In this document: positions 11,201 to 19,014 of the stretch, one piece after another
Layout of the letters: the number at the start of each line of letters is the position of its first letter
Numbering within the stretch: position 1 is the first letter of the stretch
NCBI RefSeq assembly: GCF_014635285.1
Contig: NZ_BMCR01000005.1
Span: 186,001-250,000, forward strand
Direction of reading: 5' to 3'
DNA: 64,000 nucleotides
From: Stappia taiwanensis
GTDB lineage: Bacteria > Pseudomonadota > Alphaproteobacteria > Rhizobiales > Stappiaceae
Made by a program: the position numbers and the translations under genes
The notes under the pieces: generated by a model
Told to the model about the DNA's origin: nothing
Seen by the model: the letters and a program-made list of their open reading frames with translations, nothing else
Databases searched by the model: none

Positions 11201-11541
11201 ATTTCGGAGATGGAAAGACGGCCCATCAGCAATGCGGTCAGATCGAGCGGCGCGGAAATACGCGGCAGGAACAGCGAGAGCGGGCGCGCGCCCTCCAGCT
11301 CGACAGCGGCGTTTTCAAGCTCCAGCCGCGCCGGCAACCCCTCGGAAAGATCCACCGTCGCGGCACCGATGGTCAGAGCCACGCCGCTGAACGACACCTC
11401 GCGCTCGATCATGCGCGCGGCGAAGCCGATCGGGATCGGCCCCTGCATCGCCCGGATCACACCAAGGCCGATAGCCAGCACCAGCAGCGCAAGACAAGCC
11501 CCCGCCACGCGTCTCGGCCAGCGCCGGCGCGAGTGACGCAA
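8284..11541 (-). CDS. AsmA/YhdP-like large envelope protein (AsmA-like C-terminal domain)
   Basis: A protein of about 1,085 residues with one N-terminal membrane helix (after the arginine-rich RRRWPRRVAG) and a very long periplasmic part rich in beta strands. The C-terminal section, ending in DPVLTVNPASIMAPGIF, is typical of the AsmA_2/DUF3971 group, relatives of YhdP and TamB that are thought to bridge inner and outer membranes and move phospholipids. The start is uncertain: the frame is open far upstream, through the opposite-strand peroxiredoxin gene, and has no ATG before the membrane helix. I give the TTG at 11541; a CTG at 11586 with AAGGA in front and a TTG at 11631 are alternatives. 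It converges with tyrS. Confidence 0.8.
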   Translation of the reverse strand: MRHSRRRWPRRVAGACLALLVLAIGLGVIRAMQGPIPIGFAARMIEREVSFSGVALTIGAATVDLSEGLPARLELENAAVELEGARPLSLFLPRISAPLDLTALLMGRLSISEIVLEQPRLELETEPAETTSVPKMSGIAEAMDQIGILAGQQLSRRGISRIEIVSGEVLAEAEETYRISGIDAELTHDEDLTLRMEAEVAGRLGRWRAQALRRVDPETGQRTITLALRDVTIGEFMPIDAELATGKGLGVPIQPTIEVSLDAAGAFQTTRASLIVTPGWINTGRAIVGFDRIDVQLLWEEGRPGFLIAPSVYMRGNTVFPFEGVVEPPRQPGALWSYRIESRNGRIGPSDVPGPPFLLESFTAKGRADLRRREVFFDTLVLQSGTASMDGAGSLRLAEDGPYLALAVQSGPMPVATMKRLWPVTMVPPARAWIIEHMIDGRILKGRATVALQPPAFDSQDPDPGWSGNDVRVDIAFADVSLKTIGTIPVAQRLTGTINVADAMLTVSADSGVMVAGETDPLDLGQTVFRIPDLRKPGIKTGELELAVSGPAEGLASLIDAEPFQVLSKRDIAPADVSGEGNLDVRARFPLAKDVAMEEVDWSVTGALRKFANAEPINGHKLAGAKLTFDANANRLELKGSGRLDGLAANLDLVVPFEGPGGDAVASRQGVVLNVTAKELAARGFDLREFITGKLQLATEDTSDGMAYDVDLTRARVHLPQVGWIKSQGVPARARFTMHQGEGRRQVRNFQLTSEGVDIAGSIDLSEAGGFTGARFDRFALRPSDDASLRISRKGKGFVADFRARRFDGRGLVASFTEGGKSSSGKGGASVQVNAEIDRLTGFNGVVANDVRLRLASSGSTLRSLSLSGKTGARAGFEIALAPGSGGRTLSGEIADTGALLRFTDLYKRMRGGRGVLVLQMPGDKTWHGTFKVRRLSITEDPAIRKLAEVPQVANPEGSQRGLRGAARKGEASFSALDIVFRREGDLLRVVEGTLAGATVGGNISGTVNLASRTLDMTGTFVPIFALNNLFAKIPILGFALGGGSDEGLIGVTYRLSGPVSDPVLTVNPASIMAPGIFRKIFEYQ

Positions 11542-11751
11542 TGTATCGCGAAGCGGAATATTGCGGCGGATCAGTCGCTTATACAGACTCTCGTTCCTTG
11601 GCTGCCAACAATCGATACAAAGCCGAATCAACCCGATGATACCAGCGGTTGCCGCCGCACCTCGCGATATCTGCGTGGGCACGGGTCGCAAGGACTGGCA
11701 CCTTGGGAATCGGTTACTAGTCGAAGCAGCATGTGACGAAAGGAAGGCGGA

Positions 11752-12222
11752 ATGACGAAACTCGAAGAAGGAAATCCCGCTCCGGATTTCGATCTGCCGA
11801 CGGATGGCGATGGGCGGCTTGCCCTGGCCGACCTCACCGGCAAGATGGTGGTGCTGTACTTCTATCCCAAGGATGACACGCCCGGCTGCACCAAGGAGGC
11901 GATTGCCTTCAGCGCTCTGCGAGATGAGTTCGAAAAAGCCGGCGCCGTGGTGATTGGGGTCTCCCCCGATACCCCGGCCAAACACGACAAATTCAAGGCC
12001 AAGCATGAACTGAGCGTGCATCTGGCGGCCGACACCGACCAAGCCACCGCCAACGCCTATCGCGTGTGGGTCGAAAAATCCATGTATGGCCGCAAATACA
12101 TGGGCATCGAGCGCTCCACCTTCCTGATCGGCGCCGATGGCACGCTCCTGAAGATCTGGCGCAAGGTCAAGGTCGCTGGCCATGCAGAAGCCGTACTGGA
12201 CGCAGTGCGCGCGCAAGGGTAA
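11752..12222 (+). CDS. bcp: Peroxiredoxin of the Bcp/PrxQ family (one-cysteine form)
   Basis: A 156-residue cytoplasmic thiol peroxidase that reduces hydrogen peroxide and organic hydroperoxides. The peroxidatic cysteine is in the motif DDTPGCTKEA near residue 46. E. coli Bcp has a second, resolving cysteine five residues later; here that position is isoleucine and the protein contains no other cysteine, so it should work by a one-cysteine cycle with an external thiol partner. The start ATG follows a clear purine-rich site (GAAAGGAAGGCGG region). The next gene follows closely or overlaps its end. Confidence 0.93.
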   Translation: MTKLEEGNPAPDFDLPTDGDGRLALADLTGKMVVLYFYPKDDTPGCTKEAIAFSALRDEFEKAGAVVIGVSPDTPAKHDKFKAKHELSVHLAADTDQATANAYRVWVEKSMYGRKYMGIERSTFLIGADGTLLKIWRKVKVAGHAEAVLDAVRAQG

Positions 12223-12277
12223 CCCCGCAAGGCAAACCGCTTCTGTGCAGCCTCTCGAAGGAAAGCCGCCGGCCGAC

Positions 12278-13129
12278 ATGTCGATTTCCCCCACCCGAAT
12301 GGATCTTGAAGGCCACGCACCGGCCTCGCTGGCCTGCGGCGCCCGGCGGATCGTTGCCGCCGCCGATCTCGATGAGAAGATACGACTGTCCCATGCCACG
12401 GCCCGGGCGTGGTTCGCCCGCACCCTGTCGGTGCGCCGCCGCACCGGCGCTGCGGCAATGCCCGATCAGCCCGGGCGTCCGGAGCGTCCCGTCCTCCTGC
12501 CGCCGCGCGACATGCCCAAGCGCGCCGCCGGCGGCCGGCAGGGCAAGATCGCGCTGATCCACTCTCTGGCCCATATCGAGCTGAACGCGGTCGACCTCAC
12601 CTGGGACCTGGTCGGACGCTTCGCCGACCGTCAGATGCCGCGCTCGTTCTTTGACGACTGGGTGCGCGTGGGGCTGGAGGAAGCCAAGCACTTTTCCCTT
12701 TTGCGGCAGAGGCTTATCGAGCTTGATTCGCATTATGGTGCATTGCCGGCCCATCACGGCCTATGGGAAGCGGCGGAGAGCACCGGCGACGATCTCGCCG
12801 CCCGGCTGGCGGTAATCCCATTGGTGCTGGAGGCACGCGGCCTCGACATCACGCCGCCGATGATCGAGAAAACGCTGGCCGCCGGCGACCGGGAGACGGC
12901 GGCAATCCTGGAAATCATCTACCGGGATGAAAAGCGCCATGTGGCCTTCGGAGCCAAGTGGTTCCGCTTTATCTGCGACCGCGACCGCCAGGACCCGGAA
13001 AAGCGCTTTCAGGATCTGGTCCGGCGCCATTTCAAGGGCGGATTGAAGCCCCCCTTCAACGACCGGGCCCGCGCCGAGGCCGGATTGACCCCGGGATTCT
13101 ACCGCCCCCTCGCCCGCCTGATCGGCTGA
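12278..13129 (+). CDS. Ferritin-like domain protein, DUF455 family
   Basis: A protein of about 283 residues belonging to the DUF455 ferritin-like group. The middle and C-terminal parts contain carboxylate/histidine pairs spaced as in four-helix di-iron proteins: SLAHIELNAVDL, GLEEAKHFSLL, LEARGLD and YRDEKRHVAFG. These would bind two metal ions. Its biochemical role is not established; related proteins lie near tRNA-modification or stress genes. The start is unclear: the same frame is open back into bcp, and a GTG at 12245 is an alternative to the ATG at 12278. Confidence 0.8.
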   Translation: MSISPTRMDLEGHAPASLACGARRIVAAADLDEKIRLSHATARAWFARTLSVRRRTGAAAMPDQPGRPERPVLLPPRDMPKRAAGGRQGKIALIHSLAHIELNAVDLTWDLVGRFADRQMPRSFFDDWVRVGLEEAKHFSLLRQRLIELDSHYGALPAHHGLWEAAESTGDDLAARLAVIPLVLEARGLDITPPMIEKTLAAGDRETAAILEIIYRDEKRHVAFGAKWFRFICDRDRQDPEKRFQDLVRRHFKGGLKPPFNDRARAEAGLTPGFYRPLARLIG

Positions 13130-13218
13130 GATGCCAATTCCTTAGCATTTGTTAACCTTAATCAACTCTAATCCCGCTGGATGGATCGCGTGACCTTTCG
13201 CGCTAGGCATCATCCGGA

Positions 13219-14583
13219 ATGGGGCTGAAGAGTATGACGGAACACGGTGCACGATCAGACAGGGTGTTCGGCAAACGCAAGGAACCGCATCGGGTCATCA
13301 TCGCACGCGGCGAGACGGTTCGCTCCTTCACCATTTCCCCCTGGTTCGCCGGCCTTGCCACTGGCGTCGGCCTGTTATTCGCCGTCGGGTATATCGGCGC
13401 CACCGCCTATCTGGTCCTGCGCGACGACATCATCCAGTCCTCCGCCGAACGCCAGGCTCAGATGCAGCTTTCCTATGAGGACCGCATCGCCCAGTTGCGC
13501 GCCAAGGTCGACCGGCTGACCAGCCGCCGGGTGCTCGAGGCCCAGTCCATCGACGAGCGGCTCACCGCCGTGCTCAGCCGACAGCAGGATCTGGACAGCC
13601 GCCAGTCCCGCGTCGCCTCGCTGATCGAAAAAGCGGCAAAGACCGGCATCCGCGTTGCCATCGGCAACCCCATGCCGCAAAGCAAGCCGGACCGACCCGA
13701 GGGTCTCCTCGCCTTTGGCGCAGGTACTGACACCGGCGACACCGGAATCGGTGGCATGCCCGAGCCCATCGACCTGATGCCGGACCTGCAATTGCGCGGC
13801 AGTCAGGGCGCGCAGCCACCCGCCACACCGGTCAACGCTCCAGCCGCCCCTTCGACCGCAACCGCCGAGGACAAACGCGCCAGCCTGATCGAGGACGTGT
13901 CCGGTTCCCTTGCACGCATGGACACGGAAGCGAATCTGGCCCTCGAGGTGATTGCCACCTCTGCCGAACGCGATCACGCGGCCATCGTCGGCGCGGCGGA
14001 TCGGCTCGGTCTGCGCCTTGCCGGCATGCCCGCCCGCACGGCAACGGAAGGCACCGGTGGCCCCTTTGTTGCGTTGACCGCCGAAAACGGCTTCGACGCC
14101 CGGTTCGAGCGTGCGGAACGCGCCCTTCTCGCACTGGAGAAGGTCAAGCAGGCCGCGCGCGGCATTCCCGTACGCAGTCCGATCGCCGGCGCCCCAATCT
14201 CCTCCTCCTTCGGTCCGCGCCTCGACCCGTTCATGGGACGGATGGCGATGCACACCGGCACCGATTTCAAGGCGACCCGCGGCACCCCCATCCAGGCCCC
14301 GGGCATGGGCAAGGTGGTTTTCGCCGGCCGCAATGGCGGCTATGGCAAATCGGTGGAAATCGAGCATCCCAGCGGGGTCGTCTCCCGCTTTGCCCATATG
14401 AGTCGGATCGCCGTCACCAAGGGCCAGACCGTCACCGCCCGGGACACGATCGGTTATGTCGGCTCCACCGGACGCTCCACCGGTCCGCACCTGCATTACG
14501 AAATCCGCATCGGCGACAAGCCGCTCAATCCCGCCCGTTTCCTGACGGCCGGCGAGACGATCACCCCGATCATCGAGAATTGA
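13219..14583 (+). CDS. M23-family metallopeptidase with N-terminal membrane anchor and coiled coil
   Basis: A 454-residue cell-wall enzyme of the LytM/M23 family. A single membrane segment lies at about residues 42-65, followed by a coiled-coil-like region (about 75-140), a variable linker and a C-terminal LytM domain (about 315-445). The zinc-binding residues are visible in HTGTDF and in GPHLHYEIRIG near the end, so it is likely an active peptidoglycan endopeptidase rather than a degenerate activator. A second in-frame ATG at 13234 is an alternative start. The AT-rich gap upstream (13130-13218) probably holds its promoter. Confidence 0.9.
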   Translation: MGLKSMTEHGARSDRVFGKRKEPHRVIIARGETVRSFTISPWFAGLATGVGLLFAVGYIGATAYLVLRDDIIQSSAERQAQMQLSYEDRIAQLRAKVDRLTSRRVLEAQSIDERLTAVLSRQQDLDSRQSRVASLIEKAAKTGIRVAIGNPMPQSKPDRPEGLLAFGAGTDTGDTGIGGMPEPIDLMPDLQLRGSQGAQPPATPVNAPAAPSTATAEDKRASLIEDVSGSLARMDTEANLALEVIATSAERDHAAIVGAADRLGLRLAGMPARTATEGTGGPFVALTAENGFDARFERAERALLALEKVKQAARGIPVRSPIAGAPISSSFGPRLDPFMGRMAMHTGTDFKATRGTPIQAPGMGKVVFAGRNGGYGKSVEIEHPSGVVSRFAHMSRIAVTKGQTVTARDTIGYVGSTGRSTGPHLHYEIRIGDKPLNPARFLTAGETITPIIEN

Positions 14584-14610
14584 GCCCGCCGCTTGCAGGC
14601 TGACGACCAG

Positions 14611-14631
14611 ACGGCGCCCCATGGGCGCCGT
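14611..14631 (+). terminator. Hairpin after the M23 peptidase gene
   Basis: A perfect 9-bp stem (14611-14619 with 14623-14631) with a 3-base loop lies 27 bases after the stop. The following T content is modest (TGGCATTT), so it may be a weak terminator. Confidence 0.55.
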
Positions 14632-14700
14632 TGGCATTTCCAGCGCTTGACGACGCAATCGCACGCCTCCGGGTCCCTTGCGCTCCCGGTTCAGCGGCCT

Positions 14701-14718
14701 CTGTCATCTGGCTGCAAC
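14701..14718 (+). promoter_or_regulatory. Candidate Pho box upstream of phnC
   Basis: The sequence CTGTCAT-CTGG-CTGCAAC matches the PhoB-box layout of two 7-base direct repeats separated by 4 bases. The first repeat is perfect, the second has four of seven bases. It lies 41 bases before the phnC start, a sensible place for activation under phosphate limitation. PhoB control is an inference. Confidence 0.5.
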
Positions 14719-14759
14719 ACTCCTCCCTTACGTCGGCGGCGCAAGGGAGAACACAGCAC

Positions 14760-15623
14760 ATGCCAGCAATCGAAGCCCGCTCCGTTTCAAAAGCGTTCGA
14801 GCGCAACAAGCCGGTCCTCAACGATGTCTCGCTGTCGATCGAGGATGGCGAGATGGTGGCCCTCATCGGTGCCTCCGGCTCGGGGAAATCCACGCTTCTC
14901 CGGTTGATCTCGGGTCTGGAAACCATCGACCGTGGCAGCGTCAGCACGATTTCCGTGTTTGATCGCACCGTCCAGGCAAGCGGTGGCCGCACCACCGAGG
15001 CCCGCCGCATCCGCCGCGATGTCGGTGTCATCTTTCAGCAATTCAATCTCGTCAATCGCCTCAGCGTGCTGCGCAACGTGCTCGCCGGACGCCTGGGCAA
15101 GACGCCCTTCTGGCGCGGCACCCTCGGCCTCTTCACCCGCGCCGACCGCATTCGCGCCCTGCAGGCACTGGAGCGGGTCGGCATCATCGACTTCGCCCAC
15201 CGCCGCGCCTCGCGCCTGTCCGGCGGCCAGCAGCAGCGCGCGGCGATTGCCCGTGCCCTGACCCAGGAAGCGCGGCTGATCCTCGCCGATGAGCCGATCG
15301 CCTCGCTCGATCCGGCTTCGGCCGACAAGGTGATGGGCACCCTCGCCCGCATCAATCGCGAGGACGGCGTGACCGTGGTGGTGTCGCTGCACCAGATCGA
15401 CCATGCCTTCCGTCATTGCCAGCGGATCATCGCCCTGAAACGCGGCACGCTGGTCTACGACGGCCCGGTCAGCGGCATCAGCCGCGCCGACCTTGCAGCC
15501 CTTTACGACAGCGACACGCTGTCGACCGCTGACATGCCCACAGGCCCGAGATTGGTCGGGCATGGCGGTGCGGCACCCGAAGCCGCGCCGAAGGTGGCCG
15601 CCCTTGCGGTCGCGAACGCGTGA
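14760..15623 (+). CDS. phnC: Phosphonate-type ABC transporter ATP-binding protein
   Basis: A 287-residue ATPase that would power uptake of phosphonate, phosphite or phosphate esters through PhnE. The Walker A motif GASGSGKST, the ABC signature LSGGQQQR, Walker B ([12 protein letters not shown]) and the switch histidine (VVVSLHQID) are all intact. The start at 14760 is chosen because AAGGGAGA lies just upstream, whereas the longer open frame begins in the preceding intergenic region. It is the first gene of phnC-phnD-phnE and lies behind a candidate Pho box. Confidence 0.93.
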   Translation: MPAIEARSVSKAFERNKPVLNDVSLSIEDGEMVALIGASGSGKSTLLRLISGLETIDRGSVSTISVFDRTVQASGGRTTEARRIRRDVGVIFQQFNLVNRLSVLRNVLAGRLGKTPFWRGTLGLFTRADRIRALQALERVGIIDFAHRRASRLSGGQQQRAAIARALTQEARLILADEPIASLDPASADKVMGTLARINREDGVTVVVSLHQIDHAFRHCQRIIALKRGTLVYDGPVSGISRADLAALYDSDTLSTADMPTGPRLVGHGGAAPEAAPKVAALAVANA

Positions 15624-15666
15624 GCCCGGACGGCGCGCGTCAAAAGATTCAATCAGGAGAAAACCC

Positions 15667-16671
15667 ATGTTGAAGAAAGTCCTTGTGGCAGCGGCTTTCG
15701 CGCTGTCCGCGACCGGCATCGCCCAGGCTGAGGAAAAGGGCGCCCTGCCCGAGACCATCAACTTCGGCATCATTTCCACCGAAAGCGCCTCGGTGCTGGA
15801 GAAGAACTTCCAGCCCTTCCTCGACGACATGTCCAAGGCGCTCGGCGTCAAGGTCAAGCCGTTCTTCGCCTCCGACTACGCTGGCGTGATCGCCGGCATG
15901 GGCGCCAAGCAGGTGGACCTTGCCTGGTTCGGCAACAAGTCGGCCATTCAGGCCGTCGACAAGGCCGGCGGCGAAGTCTTCGCCCAGACCATCAAGGACG
16001 ACGGGTCGCGCGGCTACTACTCGCTGCTGATCACCCAGAAGGACAGCCCGCTGAACTCGCTCGACGACGTTCTGAAGTGCGACAAGACGCTGACCTTCGG
16101 CAATGGCGATCCCAACTCCACCTCCGGCTTCGCCATCCCCGGCTATTACGTCTGGGCACTGAACGGCAAGACCCCGGAAGAGTGCTTCGCCCGCGTGACC
16201 TCCGCCAACCATGAAGGCAATGCGCTTGCCGTTGCCTCCGGCCAGGTCGATGTCGCCACCAATAACACCGAAAGCATCTACGCCCGCTTCGCCAAGTCCA
16301 AGCCGGAAGCCGCCGCGAAGATCAAGGAAATCTGGCGCTCGCCGCTGATCCCGTCCGACCCGATGGTCTGGCGCGCCGACCTCTCGCCCGCTGCCAAGGA
16401 GAAGCTCTACTACTTCTTCATGCAGTACGGCCGCTTCGGCGACATGGAGAAGGTCGCCCGTGAGCGCAAGATCCTCGCCGGTCTGTCCGATGGCTGGGGT
16501 CCGTTCCTCGCCTCCTCCAACGCCCAGCTGCTCGACGTGCGCCAGATCGAGGCGTTCAAGGCCAAGCTGAAGGCCGAGGCCTCCGGAGATGCCGAGGCGA
16601 TCAAGGCCGCCGATGCGCTGCTCGCCGATCTGGCCGAGCAGGCCGAGATCGTCGGCAAGGGCGGCTACTGA
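15667..16671 (+). CDS. phnD: Phosphonate-type ABC transporter substrate-binding protein
   Basis: A 334-residue periplasmic binding protein with a clear signal peptide (MLKKVLVAAAFALS, cleavage after AQA near residue 21). The PhnD fold is indicated by the sequence after the signal (INFGIISTESA) and the later FGNGDPNSTSGFAIP stretch that lines the ligand pocket in this family. CAGGAG lies just before the ATG. No C-P lyase genes follow, so the ligand may be a phosphonate processed elsewhere, phosphite or another phosphate compound. Confidence 0.93.
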   Translation: MLKKVLVAAAFALSATGIAQAEEKGALPETINFGIISTESASVLEKNFQPFLDDMSKALGVKVKPFFASDYAGVIAGMGAKQVDLAWFGNKSAIQAVDKAGGEVFAQTIKDDGSRGYYSLLITQKDSPLNSLDDVLKCDKTLTFGNGDPNSTSGFAIPGYYVWALNGKTPEECFARVTSANHEGNALAVASGQVDVATNNTESIYARFAKSKPEAAAKIKEIWRSPLIPSDPMVWRADLSPAAKEKLYYFFMQYGRFGDMEKVARERKILAGLSDGWGPFLASSNAQLLDVRQIEAFKAKLKAEASGDAEAIKAADALLADLAEQAEIVGKGGY

Positions 16672-16688
16672 GCCAGCCTGACGGGAGA

Positions 16689-16754
16689 CCGGCCCCGCAT
16701 TGGGGCCGGCACCTGATACCGGAATATCCGGGCCGCAGGCACCCCTGCGGCCCG
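16689..16754 (+). other. Two tandem stem-loops between phnD and phnE
   Basis: The first hairpin has an 8-bp stem (16689-16696 with 16702-16709). The second has a perfect 11-bp stem (16729-16739 with 16744-16754) and a 4-base loop. Neither is followed by a T run, so they are more likely mRNA-stabilising or partial-termination structures that raise binding-protein expression over permease expression. Confidence 0.75.
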
Positions 16755-16778
16755 TCTGCCAAGGGGAAGGAAACGAAC

Positions 16779-17612
16779 ATGATTGCGGATACGGGCCGAA
16801 TGACCGCCGAAGCCGCTCTTTCGGACGCCGTGCGCGCGCAGATGCAGCCGCGCTGGTCGAACATACTGCGCCTTGCCGCCATCACCGGCGTGATCGTCGT
16901 CCTGCTGGCCCTGTCGTACTATCCGGCGGAAATCAACAACTGGACCCGACTGCTCAAGGGCAACGACTTCCTCGACGGGATGGTCGCCCAGTTTCTCAAT
17001 CCGGATTTCGCCGATCTCGATCTTTATCTGAGCAAGATGCTGGAGACGGTTCAAATCGCCCTTTGGGGCACCGTGCTGTCGGTGATCTTCGGCGCCCCGC
17101 TCGCCCTTCTCGCCTCCAGCAACATCGCCCCGGCCTGGGTCGTCTTCCCCATGCGCCGGCTGATGGACGCAAGCCGCGCCATCAACGACCTGGTGTTCGC
17201 AGTGCTGTTCGTCGCCGTCGTCGGCCTGGGCCCGCTGCCCGGCGTGATGGCCATCTTCGTGCACAATCTGGGCATCATCTCCAAACTGTTCTCCGAGGCG
17301 GTCGAGGCCATCGACGAACGCCCGGTGGAGGGCATCCGCACCACCGGCGCCAGCCGCATCCAGGAAATCCTCTACGGCGTGATCCCGCAGGTCATTCCCC
17401 TGTGGTCGAGCTTCTCGCTCTACCGCTTCGAGACCAATGTGCGCTCCGCCACCGTGCTCGGCATCGTCGGTGCCGGCGGCATCGGCTTCACCTTCAACGA
17501 GGCGTTCAAGGGTTTCCGCTTCGAGGAAGCCAGCGCCATCATCATCGTCATGGTGCTGACGGTGACGGTGATCGACATGATCTCCAGCCGCCTGCGCAAG
17601 ATGCTGATCTAG
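16779..17612 (+). CDS. phnE: Phosphonate-type ABC transporter permease
   Basis: A 277-residue inner-membrane permease with about five to six membrane segments. The cytoplasmic EAA loop that contacts the ATPase is recognisable (GIRTTGASRIQEILYGVIPQ), followed by GIVGAGGIGF typical of PhnE. The ATG follows AAGGAA at a good distance. Only one permease gene is present, so the transporter probably uses a PhnE homodimer. A strong terminator follows. Confidence 0.92.
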   Translation: MIADTGRMTAEAALSDAVRAQMQPRWSNILRLAAITGVIVVLLALSYYPAEINNWTRLLKGNDFLDGMVAQFLNPDFADLDLYLSKMLETVQIALWGTVLSVIFGAPLALLASSNIAPAWVVFPMRRLMDASRAINDLVFAVLFVAVVGLGPLPGVMAIFVHNLGIISKLFSEAVEAIDERPVEGIRTTGASRIQEILYGVIPQVIPLWSSFSLYRFETNVRSATVLGIVGAGGIGFTFNEAFKGFRFEEASAIIIVMVLTVTVIDMISSRLRKMLI

Positions 17613-17685
17613 CACCGATCGCACTGGGACGGCACGCACCGAACCCACGGGCCGGAGGCAGCGACGCCCCGGCCCACAAACGCAA

Positions 17686-17719
17686 AAAACGGCGGCCTCC
17701 TTGCGGGGGCCGCCGTTTT
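17686..17719. terminator. Bidirectional terminator between phnE and prfB
   Basis: A perfect 12-bp stem (17686-17697 with 17708-17719) with a 10-base loop has six A residues on its left and four T residues on its right arm end. It can terminate both convergent genes. Confidence 0.92.
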
Positions 17720-17745
17720 CGTTTCCGTCGCCTGGTCGGGTCGCC

Positions 17746-18877
17746 CTACTCGACGTCCTCGACCTCCTCCGGCGCGCCGCCGAAGGCCCGCTGGGCAAGG
17801 GTCGCTTCCATGAACTTGTCGAGATCGCCGTTCAGAACGTCTTGCGGGCTGGTGCTTTCGACCCCGGTCCGCAGGTCCTTCACCAACTGGTAGGGCTGCA
17901 GCACATAGGAGCGGATCTGGTGCCCCCAGCCGATCGAGGTCTTGGACGAGGCTTCCGCGTTCGCCTGCTCCTCGCGCTTTTGCAGCTCCAGCTCGTAGAG
18001 CCGGGCCTTTAGCATCGACCAGGCGGTAGCCCGGTTCTTGTGCTGCGACCGTTCGCTCTGACACTGCACGACAATGCCGGTCGGTTGGTGCGTGATGCGC
18101 ACGGCCGAATCGGTGGTGTTGACGTGCTGCCCGCCGGCGCCCGAGGCGCGGTAGGTGTCGATGCGGCAGTCGCTCTCGTTGACGTCGATCTCGATGGAAT
18201 CGTCGATCACCGGATAGACCCAGGCGGAGGCAAAGCTGGTGTGTCGCCGCGCCTGGCTGTCATACGGCGAGATGCGCACCAGACGATGGACACCGGATTC
18301 GGTCTTCAGCCAGCCATAGGCGTTCTCGCCCTTGACCTTCAGCGTCACCGACTTGATCCCGGCCTCTTCGCCATCGTGGATTTCAAGCACCTCGACCTTG
18401 TGGCCATGCTGCTCGGCCCAGCGGGTGTACATGCGCAAAAGCATGCTCGCCCAGTCCTGGCTTTCCGTGCCGCCGGCACCGGCGTTGATTTCCAGATAGG
18501 CGTCGTTGCCATCGGCCTCGCCGGACAACAGCGAAGCGATCTGACGCTTCTGGACATCGCCGCGCAACGCCTTCAGCGCCGTCTCGGCTTCCTGGATGAC
18601 GTCCTTGTCGCCCTCCATTTCACCGAGCTCGATCAGCTCCAGATTGTCGCTCAGATCGGCTTCCAGCGCACGCACGCCGTTCAGCCCGTCATCGAGCTGC
18701 TGGCGCTCGCGCATCAGCTTCTGTGCCCGCGCGGGATCGTCCCAAAGGGTAGGATCCTCGGAGGCGGCGTTCAGTTCATCCAGACGGGAAATTGCGGTAT
18801 CCCAGTCAAAGATGCCTCCTCAGCAGGCTTATGGCCTGCTTGATTTCGTCGACAACGGCCTCGGTTTCGGCGCGCAT
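17746..18877 (-). CDS. prfB: Peptide chain release factor 2, expressed through a programmed +1 frameshift
   Basis: RF2 reads the UGA and UAA stop codons. The GGQ loop that triggers peptide release is present (GAGGQHVN). The stop-codon discriminator reads SPY where E. coli has SPF. The gene starts at the ATG at 18877. The first 23 codons end at an in-frame TGA (18808-18806) inside CTTTGAC; slipping one base gives GACTGGGAT and continues in the second frame to 17746, for a protein of 376 residues. A perfect AGGAGG lies three bases before the CTT, as in E. coli. This is autoregulation by RF2 level, not a broken gene. mrcA lies upstream on the same strand. Confidence 0.96.
18806..18820 (-). promoter_or_regulatory. 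prfB recoding site: internal Shine-Dalgarno plus CTTTGA slip site
   Basis: On the minus strand the order is AGGAGG (18820-18815), CAT spacer, CTT, then the TGA stop at 18808-18806 followed by C. Spacing and sequence match the known RF2 frameshift signal. Low RF2 slows termination at TGA and favours the +1 slip. Confidence 0.96.
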
Positions 18878-19014
18878 CGCAACTCCCCTTGTTGGTTGGT
18901 GCGGGAATGGAATGGCAAATCATCGGCCGACGCGAAGCGCGGCCCGGCTGCGGACCATAGTGGAAGGTCCGCAGCGCTGTAAACCGCCTTGACGGGCAAG
19001 GCGTTGACCGGGGC

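Noticed and set aside
11542-12444. N-terminal extension of the AsmA-like frame
   Set aside because: It would run opposite bcp and the start of the DUF455 gene, and it precedes the natural membrane-anchor start.
13151-13160. TTAACCTTAA before the M23 peptidase as a CtrA site
   Set aside because: The half-sites are two bases apart instead of seven, so it does not match the full motif.
18806-18808. In-frame TGA near the start of prfB, as in a broken gene
   Set aside because: The surrounding AGGAGG, spacer and CTTTGAC match the programmed frameshift signal, and the second frame continues the RF2 N-terminus exactly.
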